64,000 nucleotides of DNA from Planctellipticum variicoloris (GCF_030622045.1 NZ_CP130886.1:2121557-2185556), one strand, 5' to 3'; shown: positions 8,654-17,814, counted from the first letter of the stretch. Program-made: numbers and translations. Notes: a model not told the origin generated them from the sequence alone.

Positions 8654-9940
8654 TTACGGCGTCGCGCCGCGACGCTCCCGGCGGATCAGGCTGGTCGCGC
8701 ATCCGACCAGACAAGCCAGCGTCGCCAGCGTGTCCACGCCCGCCGCCTGGGTCCAGTCGGCGATGGTATGCCCGACGATGTCCTTGCCGCCGCATAAGGC
8801 CATCAGGGTGAGCATTCCCAGCACGATCGACAGCGCGACCGTCCTCCGGACGTACAGCCACTGGACCACGCAGTACGTCATCGGGACGCACAGGCCGCAA
8901 AGATGCTGCGTGCTGGTCATCGGCGACAGGAGCAGCATTCCGCAGATCGCAGCGCCGGTCTCTCCGAGACGCCGCAGCGACGCATCGCCGACCGAGTCAT
9001 CCTTTGACAGTCCGGGTCGGGTGCACCACGCAATCGCGATCACGACCGCCAATTCGCAGAGCTGAGTCAGTCGCTTGATCCAATGCGGCGACAGCGCAGC
9101 AACGGCGACATTGTATCGCTCCGGAGCCGTCTCGATCGGTGTCGCAAGTCGGTAGAGCGTTCCCGGCAGACTCTGATTCAGCGGATTCCAGCTCGACCAG
9201 GCCCCCTCGGCGGAGGCCGCCGCGCCGACGTCGACCTTGGACACGAAGCGCTCAAACCAGGTGACGCTCCACAGCTTGCCGTCGGGGTTTGATACGAAGG
9301 CGTCGGGCAACAGCGTCGCCGCGATCAGGGTGACCACGAACGCCGCGGTCGCCAGCCAGCGCCGCTGCCAGACGAGCAGCGGCAGAAACAGCAGTGGCGT
9401 GGCCTTCATCGCCGTCGCCAGACCCGCAAAAGTGCCGGCCGCCAGTCCCTTCGATCGGGACAGTCCATACCCGGCGGCCACGACGCAGAACAGCACGATG
9501 TAATCCGTCGACTGATAGTTGAGCGCGGTAATCAGATAGCGCCCCGACAGCAGGCCGACCGCCAGTGCGGGGACCCACGGGCGAACCCGCCCCGCATGCA
9601 CCCCGGCTCGCAGGACCGGCCAGACCATCAACGTCAGCAGCCACAGGCTGCCGGCCAGAAGCGAAAAGTTGGCGATCCACCACGGCGTCTTGCGGAGCAG
9701 AGGGGGCAGGGCCGTCAGCGGCACGAACGGGAGCACGGAAAACGGCGGATAAGTGAAGGCCGGGGGATCGTCCGGACGGTAGAACTGCTCGCCGCGAAGG
9801 TATCGCTCGGCGGCGGTCGTGTAGACGGGAAGTTCGCCCGCCTGGCGGACCAGGGTCAGAATGGTGGCCGCCGTTGCGAACCCGATCGCCAGCAGGCTCA
9901 GCCATCGCCACGTCAGCACCGGCCGCTCGACCAGTTCCAT
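8654..9940 (-). CDS. GT87 / DUF2029 polytopic glycosyltransferase
   Basis: A 428-residue integral membrane protein with about ten hydrophobic segments. It has the GT-C-like start of the family: first helix, then a periplasmic loop VYTTAAERYLRGEQFYRPDD and FTYPPFSVLPFVPLTALP, followed by ATAMKATPLLFLPLLVWQRRW. GT87 enzymes use polyprenyl-phosphate-linked sugars (mannose in the actinobacterial models) on the outer face of the membrane; the acceptor here is unknown. The ATG at 9940 is preferred over 9970 because GGAG lies 8 nt upstream. It is monocistronic, with a palindromic repeat upstream. Confidence 0.85.
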   Translation of the reverse strand: MELVERPVLTWRWLSLLAIGFATAATILTLVRQAGELPVYTTAAERYLRGEQFYRPDDPPAFTYPPFSVLPFVPLTALPPLLRKTPWWIANFSLLAGSLWLLTLMVWPVLRAGVHAGRVRPWVPALAVGLLSGRYLITALNYQSTDYIVLFCVVAAGYGLSRSKGLAAGTFAGLATAMKATPLLFLPLLVWQRRWLATAAFVVTLIAATLLPDAFVSNPDGKLWSVTWFERFVSKVDVGAAASAEGAWSSWNPLNQSLPGTLYRLATPIETAPERYNVAVAALSPHWIKRLTQLCELAVVIAIAWCTRPGLSKDDSVGDASLRRLGETGAAICGMLLLSPMTSTQHLCGLCVPMTYCVVQWLYVRRTVALSIVLGMLTLMALCGGKDIVGHTIADWTQAAGVDTLATLACLVGCATSLIRRERRGATP

Positions 9941-10066
9941 CTTTGCCGCTCCGCTCCTTCGTCTCGCCAATGCAACGGGCGGGAATCGTAGCCGATCCCC
10001 GCCCGTCTGAACACTGCGGTTGATACGATCACTCCGCTGCCGTCAGCCCCGCAGCCAGCGGGCGAT

Positions 10067-10147
10067 GGGTGGCCGGGGCTGGACCGAAGGGAAGCCCCGG
10101 TCTTCTGAATCCGGGGCATCGCGCAGACGCTCCTGCCCCGGCCACCC
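10067..10147. repeat. Palindromic intergenic repeat element
   Basis: Perfect 13-bp inverted repeats, GGGTGGCCGGGGC (10067-10079) and GCCCCGGCCACCC (10135-10147), enclose an inner hairpin GCCCCGG/CCGGGGC (10094-10117). It lies between two minus-strand genes, immediately downstream of the hydrolase gene. The nested design resembles REP/MITE-like elements rather than a simple terminator, though it could also stop transcription. Confidence 0.65.
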
Positions 10148-10193
10148 GCCCGGATTGTGTTTCGAAGTTGCTCCTGCGCGAGAGGGATCCTGA

Positions 10194-12419
10194 TCAGCCC
10201 AGCAGCCAGCGGGCGACTGCGGCCTGCTCGTCGGCTCCGGAATAGGAGGTGACCGCGCCGGCGGCGCCGGAGGCCGCGTAGGTTTCTCGTGTCGGACTCG
10301 GCAGCGCCGCGCCTTCCCCCGAGACCCACAGCGGATGGGGCGCGACCAGCGACAGGAGGCCGGGGACGTCGCCGTACTTCACGGCCCCAGGCACCAGCAG
10401 CGGATCGCGGATGTCGGTGATCGAAGCAAATCGGTATCCCCCCGTCCCGATAGCCACCCGCCGGACGGCGTCGCCAGCTTGAGCCGCTGCCGCCGCGGCC
10501 CAGAGTCCGGCTTCGCCGAAGCCGACCAGGTCGATCGACCGGACCGAATCCAGGTCGCGGAACCGCGAGATCGCCGTCAGGACATCGTGCACTCGCTGCG
10601 AGAACAGCGGATGGTTGTAGCCCAGCGTGTAGCCGACGAACTCGCGCGGATTCTCGACAGAACGGGCTTTGGTGAGGGCCGCACCGTCCGACTGGAATTC
10701 CCCGGTGTAAAGGACATCGATCCCCAGCACGCCCCGGTTGGCGTTCATCAGAGCCTGAACCGCTGCCGTCGGCTTCCCGTCGGCGCCATAGAGCCCGGAT
10801 TTGCCTTCGGCAGAAAGCCAGATCACGACTTCGCCGGCGAAGTTTTCCGGGGCGATGAACACGCCCGGAATCTCTTCGCCCTGCTTCGACAGACCGATCG
10901 TTCCTAGAATCTCGTGATAGCCGTCGTGCTCGATCCGCGAACGTTCGTCCGAAGTGGTCTGCCCGCGGGCCGGCAGCGCCCGGCCAATCAGCACATCCCA
11001 GGCCCCGCCAATCACGCGGCGATACTCTTTAAGCGAAGCGGCATCCTTCGGCGTCAGCGCCTTGACTTGCTGCTGAGCGTCGGCGTCGAACCAGCGGACG
11101 ATCTTCAATTCGGCGTCATCGCCTGCCGGCGGCATCGGATGTTCCGCCGACCAGACGGTCGCTTCGGCCTGCGTCAGCGGCTGATAGGGACGTTCTTCTG
11201 TCGGCTGCTGCACGCCCAGGTGCAGATACCGGTCGAAGAACGCATACATCATCTGCCGACTGGGCTTATTGTAGTTGTGCTCGAACGGGAAGTACTTGCC
11301 GACGACGTTGCCGGGTACGCCCAGCCGGGCAAAGTGTTCCTTGAGCTGCGGCAGTCCCTTCGTCTCCAGCTCGACGGTCCAGTCGTTGGCCGCGGTCATG
11401 CCGATCGGTCGCGGCGCCGCCAGCGCGGCGAACTCGATGTTGCCCGTATTCACTCTCAGCAGCGACGAGTTCTCGCAGGTGCAGCCCCCCTGCATGGCGG
11501 TTGAAACCATCACTGCCGGGAACAACGCCGCAGGCCGCGGGTCGACGCAGCCCAGCAGGAACGTCTGCGTCCCGCCGCCGCTGGCCCCGGTGACGCCGAT
11601 TCGCTGCGGATCGACGTCCGGCAGCGTCGTGATCCAGTCCAGCGCCCGGATGCTGTTCCAGGTCTGCAGTCCGCAGGGACTCAGCAGCCGCAGTTCCGCC
11701 TGGGCGCTGAAGAGTCCCCAGCGGTCGGGCGAGCTGAGGTCCGGTCGCTGCTTCGCGAAGCCGTGAATCAGCGACGGCGGCAGGATCTGATTGTCCGCAT
11801 TCCCGAGCATGTCGTAGAGGAAGACCACGCAGCCCATGCGGGCGAGCTGGACGCAGCGGGCCTGGAGCGGATACCGCCCGCTGACCGGGTCGGTCTCGGC
11901 CTTCAGCTCAATCTCCTTCTGCACTTTTGCTTCGCCGTGATCGTAGAAACGACCGTTCGCCCAGTGACCGTGAGGGCACAGCACCGCGGGTCGTTTCACG
12001 GCGGGACCGGAAGCCTTCGGCCGATAGAGACTGCCGGTGACATACAGACCGGGCGAGCTTTCGAAGAAGACGCGTTCGACGGTGTAGTCGTCCCGCTCGA
12101 CTTTGCCGTGAATCGTGGCCTGGATCGGCAATTTCGTCGGCATGGGCCACAGACCCAGCGCGACGAGAATCTGCCGGCGCACCGCTTCCGAGCGCTCCTG
12201 CCAGCCTTCCCACGTCGCGCTCGGCTCGAACGGGAAGTACCCGTTCAAATCCTTGAGCTTCCCCAGACGTCGGTCGCTCGGCAACTGACCCGACGGCAAG
12301 GCTCTGGGAGCCGCCGCGTGCGCTCGGCGGGTAGCCTGCGCGATCAAGCCCGCTGCGGCCGTCGCGGCAGCAATCGTCTTCACGGCAGAACGACGCGACA
12401 CCGGAGTCTCGAACGACAT
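10194..12419 (-). CDS. Exported tandem alpha/beta-hydrolase (acetyl xylan esterase-like)
   Basis: A 741-residue protein with a Tat-like leader (SRRSAVKTIAAATAAAGLIA, cleaved near AHAAAP). The first hydrolase domain has AVLCPHGHWANG (oxyanion region), VVFLYDMLGNADN and the nucleophile elbow GVTGASGGGTQ (Ser near residue 280), with a candidate His in YFPFEHNYNKPSRQMM. A second hydrolase-like domain follows from about residue 480, but its elbow is DLVGFGEAGLW, with Glu where Ser should be. The ATG at 12419 is chosen because the signal peptide starts there. Polysaccharide ester cleavage in the periplasm is the family expectation; the substrate is unknown. It is divergent from the alcohol dehydrogenase gene. 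Confidence 0.85.
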   Translation of the reverse strand: MSFETPVSRRSAVKTIAAATAAAGLIAQATRRAHAAAPRALPSGQLPSDRRLGKLKDLNGYFPFEPSATWEGWQERSEAVRRQILVALGLWPMPTKLPIQATIHGKVERDDYTVERVFFESSPGLYVTGSLYRPKASGPAVKRPAVLCPHGHWANGRFYDHGEAKVQKEIELKAETDPVSGRYPLQARCVQLARMGCVVFLYDMLGNADNQILPPSLIHGFAKQRPDLSSPDRWGLFSAQAELRLLSPCGLQTWNSIRALDWITTLPDVDPQRIGVTGASGGGTQTFLLGCVDPRPAALFPAVMVSTAMQGGCTCENSSLLRVNTGNIEFAALAAPRPIGMTAANDWTVELETKGLPQLKEHFARLGVPGNVVGKYFPFEHNYNKPSRQMMYAFFDRYLHLGVQQPTEERPYQPLTQAEATVWSAEHPMPPAGDDAELKIVRWFDADAQQQVKALTPKDAASLKEYRRVIGGAWDVLIGRALPARGQTTSDERSRIEHDGYHEILGTIGLSKQGEEIPGVFIAPENFAGEVVIWLSAEGKSGLYGADGKPTAAVQALMNANRGVLGIDVLYTGEFQSDGAALTKARSVENPREFVGYTLGYNHPLFSQRVHDVLTAISRFRDLDSVRSIDLVGFGEAGLWAAAAAAQAGDAVRRVAIGTGGYRFASITDIRDPLLVPGAVKYGDVPGLLSLVAPHPLWVSGEGAALPSPTRETYAASGAAGAVTSYSGADEQAAVARWLLG

Positions 12420-12554
12420 GCTGCGATTCCTGTTGACGAGTGTAGGATTGGAAAGGAGTTCGGCGTGCGGCATGATATCCATCAAAACTGTCGGATGCGA
12501 GTACGCGGCGACGGCGGAAACCTGGTCCCCGAAGTTCAAGGATTGATCGGTTCG

Positions 12555-13730
12555 ATGACGATTGCGTACCGTTTTCTCGCTCCCGGCCAGATCGTGTTCG
12601 GTTGGGGGGCTCGCGAACAGCTTGTTTCCTTGATTCCCCCCTCTGCGAAACGGGTCTGGCTCGTTTCCGGCAGCCGGACGCTCGAACGGACCGGAGTCGT
12701 CACGCAACTGACGGAGCAGATCGCCGCCTCGGGACGCGGGGTGGTCCAGCATGCCACTCGGAGCCGCGAACCTGAAGTCGTCGATGTCGATTCGCTCGTC
12801 GCCGCCTGGCGGTCGAAGAATGTCGAGCCGACGGACGCGGTGATCGCCATTGGCGGCGGTTCGACAATCGATCTTGCCAAAGCGGCGGCGGCCCTGGCGA
12901 CCAACGGCAATGGCGAGTCGGTGGCGGAGTATCTCGAAGGCGTCGGAACCGGTCGCAAGATCGTCAACCCGCCGCTGATGCTGATCGCCGTCCCGACCAC
13001 TGCGGGAACGGGCAGCGAAGCGACCAAGAATGCGGTGATTTCCAGCGACGACCCGCCCTACAAGAAGAGCCTGCGTTCGGATCTGATGGTCCCCGCAGCG
13101 GTTGTCGTCGATCCCGAGCTGACGGTCACTGTTCCGCCGGAAATCACCGCCCATACCGGGATGGACGCGATCACCCAGCTCATCGAGGCGTATATCAGCC
13201 GACGGTCGACGTTGATCCCGAAGGCGCTGTGCGAGCAGGGGCTGCAGCTTGCAATTCCCGCCCTGCCGCGGGCGATCCAGAATGGTGCAGACCGCGTGGC
13301 TCGTGAAGCGATGTCGCATGCGGCGCTCCTCTCCGGAATGGCCCTGGCCAATTCGGGGCTGGGGCTGGCGCATGGCGTCGCCGCGGGGCTCGGGGTGCTG
13401 TGCCGGATTCCCCACGGGCTGGCCTGCGCGGTGATGTTGCCGGCGGCGCTGTATTACAATCTGCCGGTCAGCGCGCCCGAACTGGCCCGCCTGGGGACCC
13501 TCAGCCTCGGTCGTCCATTTCCGTCCGAGCGCGACGCCGCCGAGACCTTCGTCGCCGCGATCACCGATCTCTGCCGGCACGTCGGCATTCCTCCGCGTCT
13601 CCGCGAGCTGGGAGTGCCGCGGCCGCTCCTGGACGATCTCGTTCCCGCGTCCCAGGGCAACAGCCTCAGCGGCAATCCGCGGGACATTTCCCCGGCGCAA
13701 CTGCGGGAACTGCTGGAGACGTGGTGGTAG
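12555..13730 (+). CDS. Iron-type (class III) alcohol dehydrogenase family protein
   Basis: A 391-residue protein. The N-terminal dinucleotide-binding domain has VIAIGGGSTIDLAKAAAAL, then the phosphate/metal region PTTAGTGSEATKNAVI. The C-terminal metal domain has AHTGMDAITQLIEAYIS, LAHGVAAGLG and RIPHGLACAVMLP. Relative to FucO-type enzymes, Asp204, His273 and His287 (14 apart) match three of the four ligands, but the first His is Gln208. This may mean Zn or altered metal use, or a subfamily variant. It would interconvert alcohols and aldehydes or ketones with NAD(P); the substrate is unknown. The ATG at 12555 begins MTIAYRFLAPG, a family-like start. Divergent from the hydrolase gene across 135 nt. 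Confidence 0.9.
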   Translation: MTIAYRFLAPGQIVFGWGAREQLVSLIPPSAKRVWLVSGSRTLERTGVVTQLTEQIAASGRGVVQHATRSREPEVVDVDSLVAAWRSKNVEPTDAVIAIGGGSTIDLAKAAAALATNGNGESVAEYLEGVGTGRKIVNPPLMLIAVPTTAGTGSEATKNAVISSDDPPYKKSLRSDLMVPAAVVVDPELTVTVPPEITAHTGMDAITQLIEAYISRRSTLIPKALCEQGLQLAIPALPRAIQNGADRVAREAMSHAALLSGMALANSGLGLAHGVAAGLGVLCRIPHGLACAVMLPAALYYNLPVSAPELARLGTLSLGRPFPSERDAAETFVAAITDLCRHVGIPPRLRELGVPRPLLDDLVPASQGNSLSGNPRDISPAQLRELLETWW

Positions 13731-14034
13731 GGGAGAGAGAGCGGCGAGTAGGGAATAGCGAATCGCCAGAGAAGTGGGCTGATCGCTGATCGCTTATCGC
13801 CAGAGAAGAGAACTAGGAGCGGCGCTGCCTGAGCCCCGGCAGGGGCGGTATGAGTCATTGCCCCGGACGTAAGTCCGGGGTTTGGCGTTGACGGATCCGG
13901 CGAGTCCCGGAGTGGCGATAGAAATGTCCGGCAAAAGACGGTGCAAAATGGACGAGAGTGCGCGCACGAAGGCGTCGGGCGAGACTTGGTCAGTTCGCTT
14001 GCCATCCGAGAACGCTTCTGGCCGGTCCAGATCA
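13731..14034. repeat. Intergenic hairpins downstream of the dehydrogenase
   Basis: After the stop codon a short sequence (AATCGCCAGAGAAG / TTATCGCCAGAGAAG) is repeated about 40 nt apart. Then come two palindromes: GCCCC-GGCA-GGGGC (13833-13846) and CCCCGGAC-GTAA-GTCCGGGG (13861-13880) followed by TTT. The second could terminate transcription of the dehydrogenase gene. Together they resemble a dispersed planctomycete palindromic element. No coding frame is convincing. Confidence 0.5.
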
Positions 14035-14329
14035 GGGTGGGGTCGGCCTTTGAGGCCGGCCCCACCCCTTTCGAACTGGCGTTGATCAGGCGGCGGGCGG
14101 TCGCCCGCCGGATCTATGGGAAACTCGACGTCGAGGATGCGCGCACTTGAGGGTGCGCTCCCCAGTCCTGCGTTGCCGCAGAACCGTCAAGCGGGCCCTG
14201 ATCAGGCCCGGCGTCGGGGGATCGGCTTTCGAGCACCGGCAGTTTCCCGCCGGCATGGCGCCATTGACTCTCAACCGCCCGACGTCCGACATCCTGGACT
14301 GTTAACGAATTCCTGTTCAATAGGAATTC
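14035..14329. repeat. Cluster of perfect and near-perfect palindromes
   Basis: Successive hairpins are: GGGTGGGGTCGGCC/GGCCGGCCCCACCC (14035-14067, one G-T pair), CGGCGGGC/GCCCGCCG (14091-14110), the near-palindrome CGGGCC..GGCCCG (14192-14210) and GAATTCCT/AGGAATTC (14307-14329). At least four strong stems fall in under 300 bp with no coding frame. This is typical of structured repeat clusters or a structured RNA; which one cannot be told from a single copy. Confidence 0.5.
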
Positions 14330-14800
14330 TCAGTGAAAGCGAAATTTTTCCGGGCGGCTGCGGAGCAGATCCGGCACAGGGTCGCCGGTGCAACTCTCCG
14401 CTCGACTGTCAGCGAACAACCGCCGCAATCGCTGGAGCGGCGGAAGCCGGCCGGAAGCATGGCAAGGGCGATCGGGGTGGCCTGACGATTTCCCGGACCC
14501 GGAAGAGAGGCCGCAACATTTCGTTCAGCCCCGCGCCGGGGCGGCCATCGCCGTCGTACCGCTGGGGAACTCCCTCCCCGAAAACTGAGCCCTGAGACAA
14601 TCAACTCCGGTGTCGACCGGAATGCCGTCGATTCCTCGCGAACGAAATTGAGTCTGACCCAATAGAGACGCCTGGCGCACGCGGCGGTTCTCAGCGGTGC
14701 AATCACTGTGGGAAATGCCAGTTCCAGTCGCTACTGTGAAATCAGGCCGGGCCGGGCCGCAGCAGGTTGGAACCCAACACCAGATTCAGGAGACTTTGAA
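14330..14800. other. Intergenic region upstream of the SnoaL-like gene
   Basis: Open frames occur on both strands but none shows a domain, signal peptide or ribosome binding site. The only supported signal is AGGAGA at 14788-14793, the ribosome binding site of the next gene. Confidence 0.4.
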
Positions 14801-15727
14801 ATGCGATGGCGCGGCGTACCGATACTCGCATGGGCGATCCTCATCGGGTCGGCCCCGTTGACGGCGGCGGACGGCGATCCCGTCGACTTGCAGCAGATCG
14901 TCGAATCCTCCGGCGAGAAGTTCAAAAAAGCGTTCGCCAACCGGGATCCGCAGGCTCTCGCGGCCCTCTTTACGCCGGAAGCGGAGTACGTCGACTCCTC
15001 CGGCGTCGTGTTCCACGGCCGCGATGCGATCGAAGCCGAGTATATTGCGGCGTTTGAGATCAATCGCCCCGGGACGTTGGAACTCGAACTCCTCTCCATT
15101 CGCCCCGTTGCAGAGGGAGTCGTCGTTGAAGACGGTCTCTCGACATTCACCCCGAACGACCCCGGTCCGTCGTCGCAGATGCGCTACACCGTGACGCACG
15201 TGAAACAGGCCGACGGATCGTGGCTGATGGCGAGCGTTCGCGAGCTGGAGTCGCCGGTGGTCACCCCTCACGACCGCCTGCTGGCCCTGGAATGGCTGAT
15301 CGGCAAGTGGCGCGACGAGACCGACGGGCAGGTCGCGGAGACGGAATGGAAGTGGTCGGAGTCGGGCAATTTCCTGGAGGGAGCGTTCCGCATTCGCGAG
15401 CTGGATCAGCCGGTCATGGAAGGGACGCATCGCGTCGGCTGGGATGCGCAGCAGAAGCAATTTCGGTCGTGGATCTTCCTTTCGAGCGGCAACTTCGCGA
15501 GCGGGCTCTGGACGACGGACGAAGACGACAACTGGACTCTGCAGCTTTCCGGGGTCACGACCGACGGAGCCAGCTCCGCCGCGCTGATGACCTACATCAG
15601 GGACGGCGACGACGCCCTGGGCGTTTACCAGTCGCAGCGCACGCTCGGCGGTCAGCCGCTGCCATCGCGGTCGATCCGCGTCGTCCGTCAACCGCCGCCG
15701 CCGGCCGTCACCGGTGCAGGTCAGTAA
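14801..15727 (+). CDS. Exported SnoaL-like (SgcJ/EcaC, DUF4440) protein
   Basis: A 308-residue protein: signal peptide at residues 1-22 (WAILIGSAPLTAADG), then an NTF2/SnoaL fold (FKKAFANRDPQALAALFTPE, EYVDSSGVVFHGRDAIE, MRYTVTHVKQADGSWLM). A C-terminal beta-rich lipocalin-like half follows (WLIGKWRDETDG, WKWSESGNFLEGAF). The SgcJ/EcaC family is named oxidoreductase, but most members have no proven reaction. AGGAGA 7 nt before the ATG fixes the start. The next gene begins 58 nt downstream and may be co-transcribed. Role unknown; probably periplasmic. Confidence 0.8.
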   Translation: MRWRGVPILAWAILIGSAPLTAADGDPVDLQQIVESSGEKFKKAFANRDPQALAALFTPEAEYVDSSGVVFHGRDAIEAEYIAAFEINRPGTLELELLSIRPVAEGVVVEDGLSTFTPNDPGPSSQMRYTVTHVKQADGSWLMASVRELESPVVTPHDRLLALEWLIGKWRDETDGQVAETEWKWSESGNFLEGAFRIRELDQPVMEGTHRVGWDAQQKQFRSWIFLSSGNFASGLWTTDEDDNWTLQLSGVTTDGASSAALMTYIRDGDDALGVYQSQRTLGGQPLPSRSIRVVRQPPPPAVTGAGQ

Positions 15728-15785
15728 CACTCTTCATCGAATCATCCGAGTCCCGCCAACGGGACTCGCTTCTCCAGGGGGCATC

Positions 15786-17774
15786 ATGAAAACACAACGG
15801 ATTCAGGTCGCGCTGGCGGCAGTCTTGGCGTTGGCGGTGACGGCCGACCTGGCCTTCGGCCGTGGTGGAATCGGCGGCGGAGGCGGGCGTGGCGGTGGTG
15901 GCGGCGGGTTCCGCGGCGGCGGCGGCGGCGGTGGTGGCGGATTTCACGGCGGCGGGGGAGGTGCACGGCCTTCAGGCGGCGGCGGAGGCGCCCGGCCCGG
16001 TGGTGGGGGAGGAGGAATCTCCGGCGGCGGATTTCGGCCCACCCCGTCCGCGCGACCTTCAGTGCCTTCCCGACCGCAAGGGCCCTCGGCGGGTCGACCT
16101 GGCGGCGGCGCTCCCTCCACACGACCGAGCATCCCTTCAAATCGTCCCGGTACGGAGACGAGCAGGCCGAACATTGTGAATCGACCGGCCACGCCGGGAA
16201 ATCGGCCGTCCATTCAGCCGGGGCAACGACCGGAAATCGGGGGCGGGAACCGACCGAACCTGCCAGGCGCCGGCAATCGCCCCGGCCAGCCCGGCGGCGG
16301 CCGTCCGGAGATCGGCGGCGGAAACCGCCCCGGCTTCCCCGGCGTCGGCAACCGTCCCGGACAGCCGGGGGGCGGCAATCGTCCGGAAATCGGAGGAGGC
16401 GGAGATCGTCCGAACTTCCCGGGCGCCGGCAACCGCCCCGGGCAAGGAATCGGCCAGCGCCCCGACCGCCCCACCACGCTGCCGGGACTCGGCGGAGGCA
16501 ATCGGCCGGGCATGGGGGGAGGGAATCGACCGAATATTGGGATCGGTGGCGGAAACAACAATATCAATATCGGTAACAGGCCAAACTTTGGCGGCGGAGG
16601 AAACAATATTGTCATCGGCAATCGGCCGGGGCGGCCGGGGGTGGATGGGGGATTTCGGCCGAACTACGGCGGGGCGTGGGGCGGGGGGCATTACCACCCC
16701 GGCTGGCATCCCCATCCGTATCCGAATCCGGGCCACTGGGGCTGGTATCACGGCTACGGTCCCGCGTGGGGAGGCGGACGCTGGAACTACATGTGGAACC
16801 GGTATCCCGTTGCGGCGGCGTTCGGCGTGACCGCGTGGGGGCTGACGGCGGCCTCGTGGATGTTCGGCGTCGGGAGCTACTACAACCCGTATTACGACAC
16901 GCCGGTGATCGTCAACAATCAGCCGGTCGTCGTATACTCGCAACCGATCGTCGGGGATGCCGCGGACTATGCGACGGCGGACGCCGGCGGCGGGGCGCCG
17001 CCCGATCCGGCGATGGATCTGTTCGATCAGGCCCGGTCGGCGTTCTACCAGGGGCAGTACGATCAGGCGCTGCAGTTGACCGATCAGGCGCTGCAGAAGT
17101 CGCCGCGGGATGCGGCGATCAACGAGTTCCGCAGCCTGTGCCTGTTTGCGCTGGGGCGCTACCGCGAGGCGGCGGCGACGATTCACGCCGTGCTGGCGGT
17201 CGGTCCCGGCTGGGACTGGACGACGCTGTCGAGCCTGTATCCGAGCACGGGAGCGTACGCGGAGCAACTGCGGCGGCTGGAGGATTCGATCAAGCAGAAG
17301 GATTCGGCCGATGCGCGGTTTCTGCTGGCGTATCACTATCTGACGTGCGATCACAAGGAGGCCGCGATCGCGCAGCTCAAGTCGGTGATCAAGCTGCAGC
17401 CGAAGGATGAGGTGGCGGCGCAACTGCTGCAGATGTATGCGCCGGGGGAGACGGGGAGCAGCGAGCCGCCTCCGGCGCCGGAGAAGGACATTCCGCCCGC
17501 GTTTCCGCCGGAGAAGCTGCAGGGGACGTGGACGGCGAAGGACGGCGACGGCCAGTTTACGCTGGTGCTGTCGGGGGACGGCAAATTCACGTGGACCTTC
17601 ACGCGGGAGGGGGCGCCGCAGACGATGGAAGGGACGTGGTCGCTGCAGGGGAACGATCTGGCGATGGAGCCGACGGCAGGGGGGCTGATGCTGAGCGAGG
17701 TGAAACTTGCGGATGACAGCACGCTCGACTTCGCCCCGCTGGGCCAGACGACGAAGCTGACGTTCAAAAAGTAG
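15786..17774 (+). CDS. Exported Gly/Pro/Asn-rich repeat protein with TPR and small beta domain
   Basis: A 662-residue protein: signal peptide (VALAAVLALAVTADLAFG), then a low-complexity region of about 270 residues. That region has poly-Gly blocks followed by repeats built on GGGNRPxxPGxGNRPGQPGG and NNNINIGNRP. A short aromatic segment (WGGGHYHPGWHPHPYPN), a hydrophobic patch, a TPR-like region (AFYQGQYDQALQLTDQALQK, NEFRSLCLFALGRYREAAA, KEAAIAQLKSVIKLQPKD) and a C-terminal beta domain (LQGTWTAKDGDGQFTLVLSG) follow. Similar planctomycete proteins are exported and probably bind cell-surface partners; the specific role is unknown. Followed by a strong terminator. Confidence 0.85.
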   Translation: MKTQRIQVALAAVLALAVTADLAFGRGGIGGGGGRGGGGGGFRGGGGGGGGGFHGGGGGARPSGGGGGARPGGGGGGISGGGFRPTPSARPSVPSRPQGPSAGRPGGGAPSTRPSIPSNRPGTETSRPNIVNRPATPGNRPSIQPGQRPEIGGGNRPNLPGAGNRPGQPGGGRPEIGGGNRPGFPGVGNRPGQPGGGNRPEIGGGGDRPNFPGAGNRPGQGIGQRPDRPTTLPGLGGGNRPGMGGGNRPNIGIGGGNNNINIGNRPNFGGGGNNIVIGNRPGRPGVDGGFRPNYGGAWGGGHYHPGWHPHPYPNPGHWGWYHGYGPAWGGGRWNYMWNRYPVAAAFGVTAWGLTAASWMFGVGSYYNPYYDTPVIVNNQPVVVYSQPIVGDAADYATADAGGGAPPDPAMDLFDQARSAFYQGQYDQALQLTDQALQKSPRDAAINEFRSLCLFALGRYREAAATIHAVLAVGPGWDWTTLSSLYPSTGAYAEQLRRLEDSIKQKDSADARFLLAYHYLTCDHKEAAIAQLKSVIKLQPKDEVAAQLLQMYAPGETGSSEPPPAPEKDIPPAFPPEKLQGTWTAKDGDGQFTLVLSGDGKFTWTFTREGAPQTMEGTWSLQGNDLAMEPTAGGLMLSEVKLADDSTLDFAPLGQTTKLTFKK

Positions 17775-17814
17775 GGGCCCGGCGGGTTCCAGCGCGTTTG
17801 GAAAATGTTTCCGA

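Noticed and set aside
11763-12554. N-terminal extension of the alcohol dehydrogenase frame
   Set aside because: This part is antisense to the hydrolase gene and Arg/Val-rich; the family N-terminus starts at the ATG at 12555.
12420-13700. N-terminal extension of the hydrolase frame on the minus strand
   Set aside because: It is antisense to the dehydrogenase; the Tat leader begins at 12419.
14317-14706. 129-codon minus-strand frame in the palindrome-rich spacer
   Set aside because: It overlaps hairpins, has no ribosome binding site and no domain-like pattern.
15870-16650. Direct repeats considered as a CRISPR-like array
   Set aside because: The repeats are codon-phased within an open frame and encode GNRPGQPGG units; there are no unique spacers of constant length.
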